Position numbers and translations under genes: made by a program. From the NCBI GenBank assembly GCA_019120275.1, contig DWVL01000080.1:1-41920 (forward strand): a stretch of DNA of 41,920 nt, in the 5' to 3' direction. Of this stretch, positions 7,513-16,677 are shown piece by piece (position 1 is the first letter of the stretch; each line of letters begins with the position of its first letter). Below the pieces are notes generated by a model. The model ran no database searches and had not been told where the DNA came from. It saw nothing but the letters and a program-made list of their open reading frames with translations. This DNA is from Candidatus Mediterraneibacter excrementavium (GTDB lineage Bacteria > Bacillota > Clostridia > Lachnospirales > Lachnospiraceae).

Positions 7513-10500
7513 CAGTCATTTCCCTCCTGTTTCTTCTGGAATACTTCTGCAAATGCTTCCATCTGCGCCTGCTCGGAACTCATGCCCTTCTCCTCAAGCT
7601 TCATGCTCAGGTTCGTCATCCGCCTGTAATCATAGGGGATGATCTTCTTGAATTTCGGCAGATATTCCTCAAAATGATCCAGCACTTCCTGCCCCTTGCG
7701 GGAACCGGTGCGCTCTACATGTTCCTCGATCAGGCTCTTCAGTTCATGGATATCGATCCGGCTTTCCATCTTTTCGATGGAGATCATCTCTTTGTTCAGA
7801 TTCCTGTAAAGGGTATTTCCCTCATCCAGCACGTAGGCGATACCGCCGCTCATACCGGCCGCAAAGTTCTTGCCGGTGCTTCCCAGGACAACGACCCTTC
7901 CGCCGGTCATATACTCGCATCCGTGTTCGCCCACGCCTTCGACGACCGCCCTGGCTCCGGAATTTCTTACAGCAAAACGTTCACCCGCCGTACCACAGAA
8001 AAATGCTTTTCCGCTGGTCGCCCCGTAAAGCGCCACATTGCCCGCAATGATATTCTTCCCGGCATCCGCCGCACGTTCCTTCGGCGGACGGACAGCCAGC
8101 ACGCCGCCCGAAAGTCCCTTTCCGAAATAGTCATTCGCATCTCCTTCCAGAGACAGGGTCAGTCCCTGCGGGATAAATGCGCCGAAGCTCTGTCCTCCTG
8201 CACCTCTGCAGTTCACAGTCAGCGTATCTTCCGGAAGTCCATGCTTATGCTGCCGCGTCAGTTCCGCGCCCAGCAAGGTGCCGAAGGTCCGGTCCGTATT
8301 GCCGACATCCACACTGACAGAGGCTTTTTCGCCTTTTTCCAGTGCTCTTCCAAGTTTCTTCAGCAGCACCTTTTCATCCAGAGTCTTTTCCAGTTTAAAA
8401 TCATAGGCATCTTTCGGATCGAACGTAACTTTCTGCTCTCCCTCAAACGGATTATCGAGGACTGCACTCAGATCCAGCCTGCACGCACGCGGACTGTGTG
8501 CATTTTCTTTCTGCACCAGCAGATCAGTCCTGCCAACCATCTCATCCAGTGTACGGATGCCGAGACGGGCCATATATTCCCGCAGTTCCTCCGCGATAAA
8601 CCGCATAAAGTTCACCACATATTCCGGTTTGCCCGCAAAGCGTTTCCGAAGTTCCGGATTCTGAGTTGCCACACCCACCGGACAGGTATCCAGGTTGCAG
8701 ACGCGCATCATGACGCACCCCATAGTCACAAGGGGTGCAGTGGCAAATCCGAATTCCTCGGCGCCGAGGAGCGCGGCGATGGCCACATCCCGGCCGCTCA
8801 TCAGCTTCCCGTCCGTCTCGATCATCACCCTGCTTCTCAACCCGTTCTTCAACAGTGTCTGATGAGTCTCCGCAAGGCCCAGCTCCCAGGGAAGGCCCGC
8901 GTTGTGGATGGAGCTCTCCGGCGCCGCGCCGGTTCCGCCGTCATAGCCGGAGATCAGGATCACCTGGGCGCCCGCTTTGGCCACACCTGCCGCCACGGTC
9001 CCCACGCCGGCTTCAGACACCAGCTTCACTGAGATCCGCGCATATTTATTGGCATTTTTCAGGTCATAGATGAGCTGCGCCAGATCCTCGATGGAATAGA
9101 TGTCATGGTGCGGCGGCGGAGAGATCAGGCTCACGCCGGGCGTGGAGTGTCTGGTCTTCGCGATCCAGGGGTATACCTTCCTTGCCGGAAGATGTCCGCC
9201 TTCTCCAGGCTTCGCGCCCTGGGCCATCTTGATCTGGATCTCGGAAGCGCTGACCAGATACCGGCTGGTCACGCCGAAACGCCCGCTTGCCACCTGTTTG
9301 ATAGCCGAACAGCGGTCATGTTCCGTTCCCGCCGAATCCAGACGTTCCTCGCTCTCACCGCCCTCTCCGGTATTGGATTTCCCATGGAGCATATTCATGG
9401 CAAGAGCCAGCGTCTCATGAGCTTCCTGTGAAATGGATCCGTAGGACATCGCTCCCGTTTTGAAACGCCGGACGATGCTGTCCACACTCTCTACATCATC
9501 GAGCGGAATGCCTTTCTCCGGATAGCGGAATTCCAGCAGAGAGCGTAAATTTCCGCTGCGCTCCGCGTCCACCATGGCCGTATATTCCTTAAACATGCCG
9601 TAATCCCCCGTCCGGGTTGATTTCTGCAGCATGTGGATGGTTGCCGGATTGTAGCGGTGCTCTTCACCGCCGCTCCTTGCTTTATGTTTGCCGAGGCTGT
9701 CCAGTGTCAGGTCCGTATCCCTGCCCAGCGGGTCAAACGCCGCAGAGTGCAGGGCGTCCGCATTGCGTGCGATATCATCCAGTGTGATGCCTCCCACCCG
9801 GCTGACTGTCCCGGCGAAATACCGGTCGATCACCTCTTTTGAGATCCCCACCGCCTCAAAGATCTTGGAACCCTGGTAGGACTGGATCGTAGAGATGCCC
9901 ATCTTAGAGGCGATCTTCACAATGCCGTGAAGAACCGCATGAGTATAATCGTCCACCGCCGCGTAATAATCCTTATCAAGCAGTCCCTCTTCGATCAGCT
10001 CCCGGATGGACTCCAGCGCCAGGTACGGGTTCACCGCACAGGCCCCGTATCCGAGCAGCGCAGCAAAATGATGGACTTCCCTTGGCTCTCCGGACTCCAG
10101 GATGAGGGACATGGACGTCTGTTTCTTCGTCTCCACCAGATACTGATGGACCGCCGATACCGCCAGAAGGGACGGGATCGGAACATGATTCTCGTCCACG
10201 CCCCGGTCGGACAGGATCAGGATATTGGCCCCGTCCCGGTATGCCTTGTCCACCTCTACACACAGATGCTCCAGGGCGCGCTCCAGTTTCGCGCTCTTAT
10301 AGTAAATGATCGGAACAACCGCCACGCGGAACCCGTCCCGGTGAAGATTTTTGATCTTCAGCATATCCGTATTCGTCAGGATCGGATTCTTGATCTTCAG
10401 CACCTGGCAGTTTTCCGCCTTTTCTTCAATCAGATTTCCATTTCTGCCCACATAGACGGAAGTTCCGGTAACGATCTCTTCACGGATCGCATCAATAGGC

Positions 10501-12062
10501 GGATTGGTCACCTGGGCGAAGAGCTGCTTAAAATAATCAAACAGTGGCCCGTGCTTTTCGGATAATACGGCCAGCGGCGTATCCACACCCATGGCTGCTG
10601 TTCCTTCCGCTCCGTTTAACGCCATCTCATAAATCGATTTCCGATATTCTTCATATGTATATCCGAACGCTTTCTGCAGCTGTTTCTGCTGCTTTTCCGT
10701 GTACTGCTCCACACTCCTGTTGGGGATCTTCAGATCCTTTAATTCCAGCAGGCAGCTGTCCAGCCATTCTCCATAGGGTTGTGCGCCCGCGTAGGCTTCC
10801 TTCAGTTCCCGGTCATCAATGATCCGTCCCTTTGTCGTATCCACCAGCAGCATCTTGCCCGGATGAAGGCGTTCTTTTAAGAGGATCTCTTCTTCCGGGA
10901 CCTGAAGCACACCCACTTCGGACGCCAGGATCACGTCGCCGTTTTTCATTACATAATATCTGGACGGGCGCAGGCCGTTCCGGTCCAGTACCGCCCCCAG
11001 CACGTCCCCGTCTGAAAATACGATGGCTGCCGGACCATCCCATGGTTCCATCATAGTCGCATAATACTGATAGAAATCCCGGATCTCCTGGGAAAGCGTT
11101 TCGTTGTTCGCCCATGGCTCCGGAATAGTGATCATCACCGCCAGGGGCAGGTCCATCCCGCTCATCACCAGGAATTCAAGGGTATTGTCCAGCATGGCCG
11201 AGTCGGATCCCTCCCGGTTCACCACCGGAAGGATCTTGTGGAGCTGGCCTTTCAGATGGCTGGAAGCCATATTCTCCTCCCGGGCGCGCATCTTATCCGC
11301 ATTGCCCCGGATCGTATTGATCTCGCCGTTATGGACGATGAGCCGGTTGGGATGCGCCCGCTCCCAGCTTGGATTGGTATTGGTGCTGAACCGGGAATGG
11401 ACGGTAGCCATGGCCGATTCATAATCCGGATCCTGGAGATCCGCAAAAAAGGCCCGAAGCTGTCCCACCAGGAACATACCCTTATAGACAATCGTCCGGC
11501 TGGACATGGAGACAACGTAAGTATTGTCGCTGCTCTGTTCAAACACTCTTCTGGCGATGTACAGCCGGCGGTCAAAATCCAGCCCCTTCTCCACATTCTC
11601 CGGCTTCTTTATAAATGCCTGAACGATGCAGGGCATGCAGGACCTTGCCTTCTGCCCGAGGACTTCCGGGAAAACCGGCACCTCACGCCAGCCGAGGAAT
11701 TCCATTCCTTCCTTCTCCACAATAATCTCGAACATCTTGCGAGCCTGGTTCTGTTTCAGTTCGTCCCGGGGCAGGAAGAGCTGGGCCACGCCGTACTCCC
11801 GTTCGCCGCCGATCAGGATTCCTTCTTTTTTACAGACCTTTGAGAAAAATTTATGGGAGATCTGCAGCATGATGCCCACACCGTCCCCGGTCTTTCCTTC
11901 CGCATCTTTTCCTGCGCGGTGCTCCAGGTTCTCTACGATATGAAGCGCACGTTCCACGGTGAGATGGCTTTTTCTTCCATCTTTATTTACTACCGCGCCA
12001 ATGCCGCAATTGTCATGTTCAAAAGCCGGGGAGTACAGTCCCCTTATCTCCTGATCTTTCAT
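7512..12062 (-). CDS. gltB: Glutamate synthase large subunit
   Basis: This protein of about 1516 residues transfers the amide of glutamine to 2-oxoglutarate, giving two glutamates. The N-terminal nucleophile amidotransferase domain has its catalytic Cys at residue 19 (EHDNCGIGAV), implying removal of an 18-residue propeptide. A central linker, an FMN-binding synthase domain (KPGEGGHLP, SPPPHHDIYSIEDLAQLI, GGTGAAP) and a C-terminal GXGXG beta-helix follow. The 3Fe-4S cysteines are seen in CVMMRVCNLDTC. The reading frame is open further upstream to 12176. However, an AGGAGG site at 12073-12078 and the family N-terminus favour the ATG at 12060-12062, or the ATG two codons before it at 12068. The leader carries an attenuator (12125-12165). 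The gene starts the gltBD-glnA-ANTAR run. Confidence 0.95.
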   Translation of the reverse strand: MKDQEIRGLYSPAFEHDNCGIGAVVNKDGRKSHLTVERALHIVENLEHRAGKDAEGKTGDGVGIMLQISHKFFSKVCKKEGILIGGEREYGVAQLFLPRDELKQNQARKMFEIIVEKEGMEFLGWREVPVFPEVLGQKARSCMPCIVQAFIKKPENVEKGLDFDRRLYIARRVFEQSSDNTYVVSMSSRTIVYKGMFLVGQLRAFFADLQDPDYESAMATVHSRFSTNTNPSWERAHPNRLIVHNGEINTIRGNADKMRAREENMASSHLKGQLHKILPVVNREGSDSAMLDNTLEFLVMSGMDLPLAVMITIPEPWANNETLSQEIRDFYQYYATMMEPWDGPAAIVFSDGDVLGAVLDRNGLRPSRYYVMKNGDVILASEVGVLQVPEEEILLKERLHPGKMLLVDTTKGRIIDDRELKEAYAGAQPYGEWLDSCLLELKDLKIPNRSVEQYTEKQQKQLQKAFGYTYEEYRKSIYEMALNGAEGTAAMGVDTPLAVLSEKHGPLFDYFKQLFAQVTNPPIDAIREEIVTGTSVYVGRNGNLIEEKAENCQVLKIKNPILTNTDMLKIKNLHRDGFRVAVVPIIYYKSAKLERALEHLCVEVDKAYRDGANILILSDRGVDENHVPIPSLLAVSAVHQYLVETKKQTSMSLILESGEPREVHHFAALLGYGACAVNPYLALESIRELIEEGLLDKDYYAAVDDYTHAVLHGIVKIASKMGISTIQSYQGSKIFEAVGISKEVIDRYFAGTVSRVGGITLDDIARNADALHSAAFDPLGRDTDLTLDSLGKHKARSGGEEHRYNPATIHMLQKSTRTGDYGMFKEYTAMVDAERSGNLRSLLEFRYPEKGIPLDDVESVDSIVRRFKTGAMSYGSISQEAHETLALAMNMLHGKSNTGEGGESEERLDSAGTEHDRCSAIKQVASGRFGVTSRYLVSASEIQIKMAQGAKPGEGGHLPARKVYPWIAKTRHSTPGVSLISPPPHHDIYSIEDLAQLIYDLKNANKYARISVKLVSEAGVGTVAAGVAKAGAQVILISGYDGGTGAAPESSIHNAGLPWELGLAETHQTLLKNGLRSRVMIETDGKLMSGRDVAIAALLGAEEFGFATAPLVTMGCVMMRVCNLDTCPVGVATQNPELRKRFAGKPEYVVNFMRFIAEELREYMARLGIRTLDEMVGRTDLLVQKENAHSPRACRLDLSAVLDNPFEGEQKVTFDPKDAYDFKLEKTLDEKVLLKKLGRALEKGEKASVSVDVGNTDRTFGTLLGAELTRQHKHGLPEDTLTVNCRGAGGQSFGAFIPQGLTLSLEGDANDYFGKGLSGGVLAVRPPKERAADAGKNIIAGNVALYGATSGKAFFCGTAGERFAVRNSGARAVVEGVGEHGCEYMTGGRVVVLGSTGKNFAAGMSGGIAYVLDEGNTLYRNLNKEMISIEKMESRIDIHELKSLIEEHVERTGSRKGQEVLDHFEEYLPKFKKIIPYDYRRMTNLSMKLEEKGMSSEQAQMEAFAEVFQKKQEGND

Positions 12063-12124
12063 AATCATCACTCCTCCTGTATCTGCCGGTTCTATCTTAT
12101 CAGTCCGGATGAGCCGGCCGATAA

Positions 12125-12165
12125 AATAAAAAAAGTCAGAATCTCCCCTTTCGGAAAATTCTGAC
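12125..12165 (-). terminator. Leader terminator (attenuator) between the gltB promoter and gltB
   Basis: On the minus strand GTCAGAAT (12158-12165) pairs with ATTCTGAC (12135-12142). The inner bases (TTTCC, GAAA loop, GGGGA) also pair, and the stem runs straight into TTTTTTTATTTT (down to about 12123). It lies about 25 bases after the predicted transcript start and about 60 before gltB, so it would stop transcription before the gene unless relieved. Confidence 0.8.
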
Positions 12166-12175
12166 ATCCTTGTCA
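12162..12175 (-). promoter_or_regulatory. Hairpin with a six-base AAGGAU loop, alternative to the gltB leader terminator
   Basis: The minus-strand TGAC-AAGGAT-GTCA at 12162-12175 can fold with a hexaloop whose first base is A and fourth is G, the pattern bound by ANTAR antiterminators. Its 3' arm GTCA is also the base of the terminator 5' arm, so the two structures exclude each other. Only one such hairpin is clear, whereas the classic ANTAR target has two. The loop could also tighten to AGGA by an extra A-U pair. Confidence 0.45.
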
Positions 12176-12195
12176 CAGTTTTTCAATTTCAGTTT

Positions 12196-12224
12196 ACTAT
12201 ACCCGAATTTCATCGGTTTGTAAA
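12196..12224 (-). promoter_or_regulatory. Promoter of the gltB operon
   Basis: The minus strand has -35 TTTACA (12219-12224), a 17-base spacer and -10 TATAGT (12196-12201). Transcription should start near 12189, giving a leader of about 125 bases that contains the attenuator. Confidence 0.75.
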
Positions 12225-12252
12225 CCCTGAAAATGAAATTTCCAAAAAATGA

Positions 12253-12282
12253 TTGACAATCAGCCGGAACCGGGAATATACT
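12253..12282 (+). promoter_or_regulatory. Promoter of purF-asnB
   Basis: A perfect -35 TTGACA (12253-12258) is followed by an 18-base spacer and -10 TATACT (12277-12282). The -35 lies inside the small palindrome GATTGACAATC (12251-12261). It is divergent from, and about 30 bases away from, the gltB -35. Confidence 0.75.
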
Positions 12283-12301
12283 ATGGAGCATGAAAAGCAA
12301 A

Positions 12302-12343
12302 GGCGCTTTGGGATGACCCCAGAGCGCCCTTTTTTATTTTTTT
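12302..12343 (+). terminator. Leader terminator (attenuator) before purF
   Basis: GGCGCTTTGGG (12302-12312) pairs with CCCAGAGCGCC (12318-12328) over 11 bp with one G-U pair, and is followed by a long T-tract (12330-12343). It lies between the purF promoter and the purF start, so it must be passed for expression. A weaker hairpin CAAAG-GCG-CTTTG (12298-12310) uses part of the same 5' arm and could be an antiterminator. Confidence 0.75.
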
Positions 12344-12373
12344 ATATCTGCCGAAAAAGGAGTATACAGCTAT

Positions 12374-13762
12374 ATGGATCTTATACAACAGGACAAAATA
12401 AAGGAAGCATGCGGAATCTTCGGCATCTACGATACGGGCGGCGGTGCGGCGGCTCATTCCATCTACATGGGACTTAACGCGCTCCAACACCGCGGCCAGG
12501 AATCCTGCGGCATCGCAGTCAGCGATACAAACGGCCCCAAGGGAAATATCCAGTGCCGCCGCGGAATGGGACTGGTAAATGAAGTCTTTCATGAAGAAGA
12601 CCTGGAGAAACTTCCCGGCAATCTCGGAATCGGACATGTCCGCTACTCCACCACCGGCGCGCCGGAATTGAAGAATGCCCAACCTCTGGTCATGAATTAC
12701 ATCAAGGGTACGCTCGCCCTGGCGCATAACGGCAATCTGGTCAATACCGGAGTTCTCCGGAAAAACCTGGAACAGACCGGAGCTCTCTTCCATACAGATA
12801 CGGATTCCGAGGTCATCGCTTACTGTATCGCCCGGGAACGGATCCATACAAAAACTGTGGAGGAAGCTGTTCTGAATACGGCCCGCATGATCCGGGGCGC
12901 CTATGCCCTGGTCATCGCCAGTCCGCGGAAACTGACCGCCATCCGCGACCCGCTCGGCATCAAACCGCTCTGCCTGGGAAAGAAAGGATCCGCTTATGTC
13001 ATTGCCTCCGAGGACTGTGCGTTGCGAACCGCCGGAGCGGAATTTCTTCGCGACATCCGCCCTGGCGAAATGGTCACGGTCACAGAGAACGAGGTCATTT
13101 CCAACACAGAACTTTGCCGGGAAGAACAGGCGCACTGCATCTTTGAATACATTTACTTTGCACGGCTGGACAGCACCCTGGACGGAGTCAACATCTACGA
13201 TGCACGGATCCGCGCCGGGGCAGCACTGGCACAGTCATTCCCGGCCGATGCTGATCTGGTGTGCGGCGTGCCGGACTCCGGCATCCCTGCAGCGAAAGGA
13301 TATTCCGAAGCGTCCGGCATTCCGTTCGGACTGGCCTTTTACAAAAACAGCTATGTGGGCAGGACATTTATCAAGCCTACCCAGGAAGAACGGGTAAACA
13401 GCGTTCAGCTGAAACTGTCTGTCCTGAAATCCGTGGTAAACGGGAAACGTCTGGTGCTGGTGGACGACTCCATCGTGCGGGGTACGACCATCTCCCGCCT
13501 GATCCGGATGCTGAAGGAAGCCGGCGCCAAAAGCGTCCATGTACGCATCAGCTCCCCGCCCTTCCTCCATCCCTGCTACTTCGGGACGGACGTCCCGTCG
13601 AACCGGCAGCTCATCGCCTCTTCCCATTCAACGGAGGAGATCCGGGAAATGATCGGCGCGGACTCCCTCGCCTATATGCGGATCGAAGACCTGCAGGCCA
13701 TGGCCGGAGCACTGCCGCTGTGCAGGGCCTGCTTCGACGGCCATTATCCGATAAAGATCTGA
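12374..13762 (+). CDS. purF: Amidophosphoribosyltransferase
   Basis: This 462-residue enzyme catalyses the first committed step of purine synthesis: PRPP plus glutamine to 5-phosphoribosylamine. The nucleophile is Cys13 (KEACGIFG), so a 12-residue propeptide is removed as in the Bacillus-type enzyme. The PRPP-binding motif LVLVDDSIVRGTT lies near residues 360-372. Cysteines in AHCIFEY, HPCYFG and LCRACFDG match the four ligands of the 4Fe-4S cluster of the Bacillus-type class. The ATG follows AAAAAGGAG. The gene is preceded by an attenuator and followed after 60 bases by asnB, without an obvious terminator between. It stands apart from other pur genes and next to the glutamine cycle, suggesting nitrogen-linked control. 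Confidence 0.95.
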   Translation: MDLIQQDKIKEACGIFGIYDTGGGAAAHSIYMGLNALQHRGQESCGIAVSDTNGPKGNIQCRRGMGLVNEVFHEEDLEKLPGNLGIGHVRYSTTGAPELKNAQPLVMNYIKGTLALAHNGNLVNTGVLRKNLEQTGALFHTDTDSEVIAYCIARERIHTKTVEEAVLNTARMIRGAYALVIASPRKLTAIRDPLGIKPLCLGKKGSAYVIASEDCALRTAGAEFLRDIRPGEMVTVTENEVISNTELCREEQAHCIFEYIYFARLDSTLDGVNIYDARIRAGAALAQSFPADADLVCGVPDSGIPAAKGYSEASGIPFGLAFYKNSYVGRTFIKPTQEERVNSVQLKLSVLKSVVNGKRLVLVDDSIVRGTTISRLIRMLKEAGAKSVHVRISSPPFLHPCYFGTDVPSNRQLIASSHSTEEIREMIGADSLAYMRIEDLQAMAGALPLCRACFDGHYPIKI

Positions 13763-13822
13763 GAAAAGGGACAGTCCCGGTCTCAGCTCATCCATATAAA
13801 AAACAGAAAGAAGGTATCATCT

Positions 13823-15406
13823 ATGTGTACGATCATGTGTTACTGCTCGCCCGGAGCAGATTACGGCCGCTTTGCCGGCGGACTTTCAAGAACCATTTCC
13901 CGCGGACCCGACGCATCAAGGATCACTGACACCGGCGCCGGGCTCATGGGTTTCCAGCGTCTGTCCATCATGGGCCTTACAGAAGAAGGCATGCAGCCCT
14001 TTACCCTGCACGGAAACTTCCTTGTCTGCAACGGCGAGATCTACGGCTTCCGCCCGGTAAAGGACGAGCTGATCCGGAAGGGGTATACATTTGCCAGCGA
14101 CAGTGACTGCGAGATCCTGCTGCCCCTCTATGAAGAGATGGGTACAGATATGTTTGCCCGGCTGGATGCGGAATTCGCCCTGGTCCTCTATGACGCCAAA
14201 GCGGGATCCTGGATCGCCGCAAGGGATCCCATCGGCATCCGCCCGCTCTTCTACGGCTACGACCGGGACAGCAATATCCTCTTTGCCAGTGAAGCCAAGA
14301 ACCTGGAAGGCCTGGTAGACGAGATCTTTCCATTCCCGCCCGGACATTATTATAAAGACGGGGAATTCATCTGCTATCGGGATATTACGGCCGTTTCGGA
14401 AGTCTGTCACGACGACCTGGATACAATCTGCCGCAACATTCACGACCGCCTCATCGCCGGCGTAAAAAAGCGACTGGATTCCGACGCACCCATGGGATTT
14501 CTCTTAAGCGGCGGCCTGGATTCCTCCCTCGTGTGCGCCATCGCCGCTTCTGTTTTTGAGAAACCGATCCGCACCTTTGCCATCGGCATGGAGACCGACG
14601 CCATCGACCTGAAATACGCCCGCGAAGCCGCTGAATATATCGGTAGCGAGCACACGGAAGTCTTCATCACCCGGGACCAGGTGATCGAAGCCCTGCCTGA
14701 AGTCATCAAAGCGCTCGGCACCTATGACATCACCACCATCCGTGCTTCCATGGGCATGTATCTGCTCTGCAAAGCGATCCACGAAACAACGGACGTCCGC
14801 GTCCTGCTGACCGGGGAGATCTCGGATGAACTGTTCGGTTATAAATATACGGATTTCGCCCCGTCCCCGGAGGAATTCCAGAAAGAATCCGTGAAACGGG
14901 TAAAAGAACTGTACATGTACGATGTACTCCGCGCAGACCGCTGCATCAGCGTCCACTCCATGGAGGCCCGGGTGCCCTTCGGCGACCTTGACTTCGTCTC
15001 CTATGTAATGGCTGTTGATCCGGCGAAAAAAATGAACACTTACAACAAAGGGAAATATCTGCTGCGCCGGGCATTTGAAAAAGATGCCATCCTTCCGCAT
15101 TCCATCCTGATGCGGGAGAAAGCCGCCTTCTCCGACGCGGTCGGCCACTCCATGGTGGACGATCTGAAAGAATATGCAGAGTCCGTCTACACCGACGGAG
15201 AATTCACAGAAAAAGCGGCACGCTACAGCTATGCCGCTCCGTTTACAAAAGAATCCCTCCTGTACCGGGAGATCTTCGAATCCTTCTATCCCGGCCAGGC
15301 CCACATGATCAAAGATTTCTGGATGCCAAATAAAGAATGGGAAGGATGCGATGTAAGCGATCCCTCCGCCCGGGTCCTGTCAAACTACGGGGCCAGCGGG
15401 GTTTAA
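13823..15406 (+). CDS. asnB: Asparagine synthase (glutamine-hydrolysing)
   Basis: This 527-residue, two-domain enzyme makes asparagine from aspartate, ATP and glutamine. Cys2 is the amidotransferase nucleophile after Met removal (MCTIMCYC). The glutaminase domain runs to about residue 200. The synthetase domain carries the PP-loop SGGLDSS at 229-235 and later the LLTGEISDELFGYKY and SMEARVPFGD segments of the family. It is slightly shorter than the E. coli enzyme, with a complete C-terminal end. An AAGG site lies 8-9 bases before the ATG. It is probably co-transcribed with purF and ends at a bidirectional hairpin at 15429-15455. Confidence 0.93.
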   Translation: MCTIMCYCSPGADYGRFAGGLSRTISRGPDASRITDTGAGLMGFQRLSIMGLTEEGMQPFTLHGNFLVCNGEIYGFRPVKDELIRKGYTFASDSDCEILLPLYEEMGTDMFARLDAEFALVLYDAKAGSWIAARDPIGIRPLFYGYDRDSNILFASEAKNLEGLVDEIFPFPPGHYYKDGEFICYRDITAVSEVCHDDLDTICRNIHDRLIAGVKKRLDSDAPMGFLLSGGLDSSLVCAIAASVFEKPIRTFAIGMETDAIDLKYAREAAEYIGSEHTEVFITRDQVIEALPEVIKALGTYDITTIRASMGMYLLCKAIHETTDVRVLLTGEISDELFGYKYTDFAPSPEEFQKESVKRVKELYMYDVLRADRCISVHSMEARVPFGDLDFVSYVMAVDPAKKMNTYNKGKYLLRRAFEKDAILPHSILMREKAAFSDAVGHSMVDDLKEYAESVYTDGEFTEKAARYSYAAPFTKESLLYREIFESFYPGQAHMIKDFWMPNKEWEGCDVSDPSARVLSNYGASGV

Positions 15407-15428
15407 TATATACCTTTTTCTCTCTATT

Positions 15429-15455
15429 GCCCGGCAGGTGTTTTTTCTGCCGGGC
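15429..15455. terminator. Terminator hairpin between convergent asnB and the ABC-2 permease gene
   Basis: A perfect 9-bp GC-rich stem (GCCCGGCAG at 15429-15437, CTGCCGGGC at 15447-15455) has a T-rich 9-base loop. It follows the asnB stop by 22 bases and lies just after the stop of the opposing gene. The T-tract on the plus strand is weak (TTATCT), so it is probably bidirectional but not a textbook terminator. Confidence 0.65.
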
Positions 15456-15459
15456 TTAT

Positions 15460-16677
15460 CTAATTCCTGACTTCAGATTTTCTGTACACCAGATAAACCA
15501 CCGGCTGCAGCAGCAGGCTGACCGCAGCATACACCGGGATGATCAAAGTCGCCACGCTCATAACCTTCCCGCCGATCTCCACCAGATCAAAATCCTTTAT
15601 ATGCAGATACACTTCCATCAGCTGATCCGGAAAGAAAGAACAGATCTGCGGCAGGGTAATGATCCGGCTCAGGAACGGGAACGCGCAGAGAATGATAAAC
15701 GGCACGACCACTGCGGCTGCAGTGGAACGGGTCACTGCCGAACAAAGCATGGCCAGCGCACCTGCAAACAGCGTACCCACATAACCGGCGCCCACGATCA
15801 GGAGATAGGCCTGAAAATACGTAATATTGTAAACACTTCTCCACAACGTCAACTGGATCGGGCATCCGGCGCCCTGGAATCCGGTCACGCCCAGAACGAT
15901 CATGGTATACAGAAAGATAAACACGACGTAAAATACAGTTGTGATCAGAAATCCCGCTCCGATCTTGGCTCCTGCCGCCCTGCTCCTCCCAAATTTTGCA
16001 GAGAAGAAAATAGCGTCCGCCTTTGTCTGAAATTCATCCGAAAAAATCCCGGAGATAAAAAATCCGATAAACAGAGCCAGGATCAGGATAAATGTGGAAA
16101 TATCCTGAAGGAGCACATCCCATCCTGTAACAGACTCATAATAAAACGGCGTTTCCAGATCTTCAAAATGACTGATCAGGTATTCTTTCTCAGCCTCGCT
16201 GAAATACTCTTCCCCGGAATCCAGAAATCCCTTCAACTGGCTGATCCGCCGCTCATAGACAGTCCCTGCTTCATCCGGGGAGACGCTGTCAACAGCATAA
16301 TAATCATAATCCCGCCAACCACTGAACGCTTCATTAATCACATTTCGGATTTCTTCAAACCCCTGCTTTTTAGCAAATGCTTTATTTTGTTCCTGAATAT
16401 CCGTGGAATTGGCCTCCGTCGATGCATTGACTGCGTTATTCTCTTCCACTGCTTTTTTCAGCACCTCTTCTGTCAGATAACCGGACCATGGTTCCCGGAC
16501 CGCTCTCAGATTTGCCGCGGCCGTGATTCCGGTTGTACTGTTTCCATTCTCATCCACATACTCCACTTTATTGACAGCAAGGATGCTTGTAATTCCCAGA
16601 ACGATCAGAAGCAGCAGCGCTGCAAACCGGTTTTTGAATCTTGAAAATATTTTCCGGATCTCAAATAACAGCATCAT
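15460..16677 (-). CDS. ABC-2 type transporter permease
   Basis: This membrane subunit of about 405 residues is the partner of the ABC ATPase upstream. One membrane helix near the N-terminus (FAALLLLIVLGITSILAV) is followed by a long outward-facing region of about 150 residues rich in acidic and polar amino acids. Five further helices follow, including FILILALFIGFFISGIF. This one-helix / large loop / five-helix layout is typical of ABC-2 exporter subunits. The start chosen is the ATG at 16675-16677 (another follows at once); it overlaps the ATPase stop by 17 bases. The longer in-frame start at 16716 lies well inside the ATPase gene. The substrate cannot be told from sequence; linkage to an ECF sigma factor suggests an envelope or antimicrobial-stress role. 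Confidence 0.78.
   Translation of the reverse strand: MMLLFEIRKIFSRFKNRFAALLLLIVLGITSILAVNKVEYVDENGNSTTGITAAANLRAVREPWSGYLTEEVLKKAVEENNAVNASTEANSTDIQEQNKAFAKKQGFEEIRNVINEAFSGWRDYDYYAVDSVSPDEAGTVYERRISQLKGFLDSGEEYFSEAEKEYLISHFEDLETPFYYESVTGWDVLLQDISTFILILALFIGFFISGIFSDEFQTKADAIFFSAKFGRSRAAGAKIGAGFLITTVFYVVFIFLYTMIVLGVTGFQGAGCPIQLTLWRSVYNITYFQAYLLIVGAGYVGTLFAGALAMLCSAVTRSTAAAVVVPFIILCAFPFLSRIITLPQICSFFPDQLMEVYLHIKDFDLVEIGGKVMSVATLIIPVYAAVSLLLQPVVYLVYRKSEVRN

Noticed and set aside
12063-12176. N-terminal extension of gltB to 12176
   Set aside because: The frame is open, but it runs through the leader terminator, has no ribosome site, and the catalytic Cys would then lie too far from the N-terminus.
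15337-16644. Plus-strand open frame (435 codons) opposite the ABC-2 permease
   Set aside because: Low-complexity shadow translation, overlapping the end of asnB and its terminator; no ribosome site or domain.
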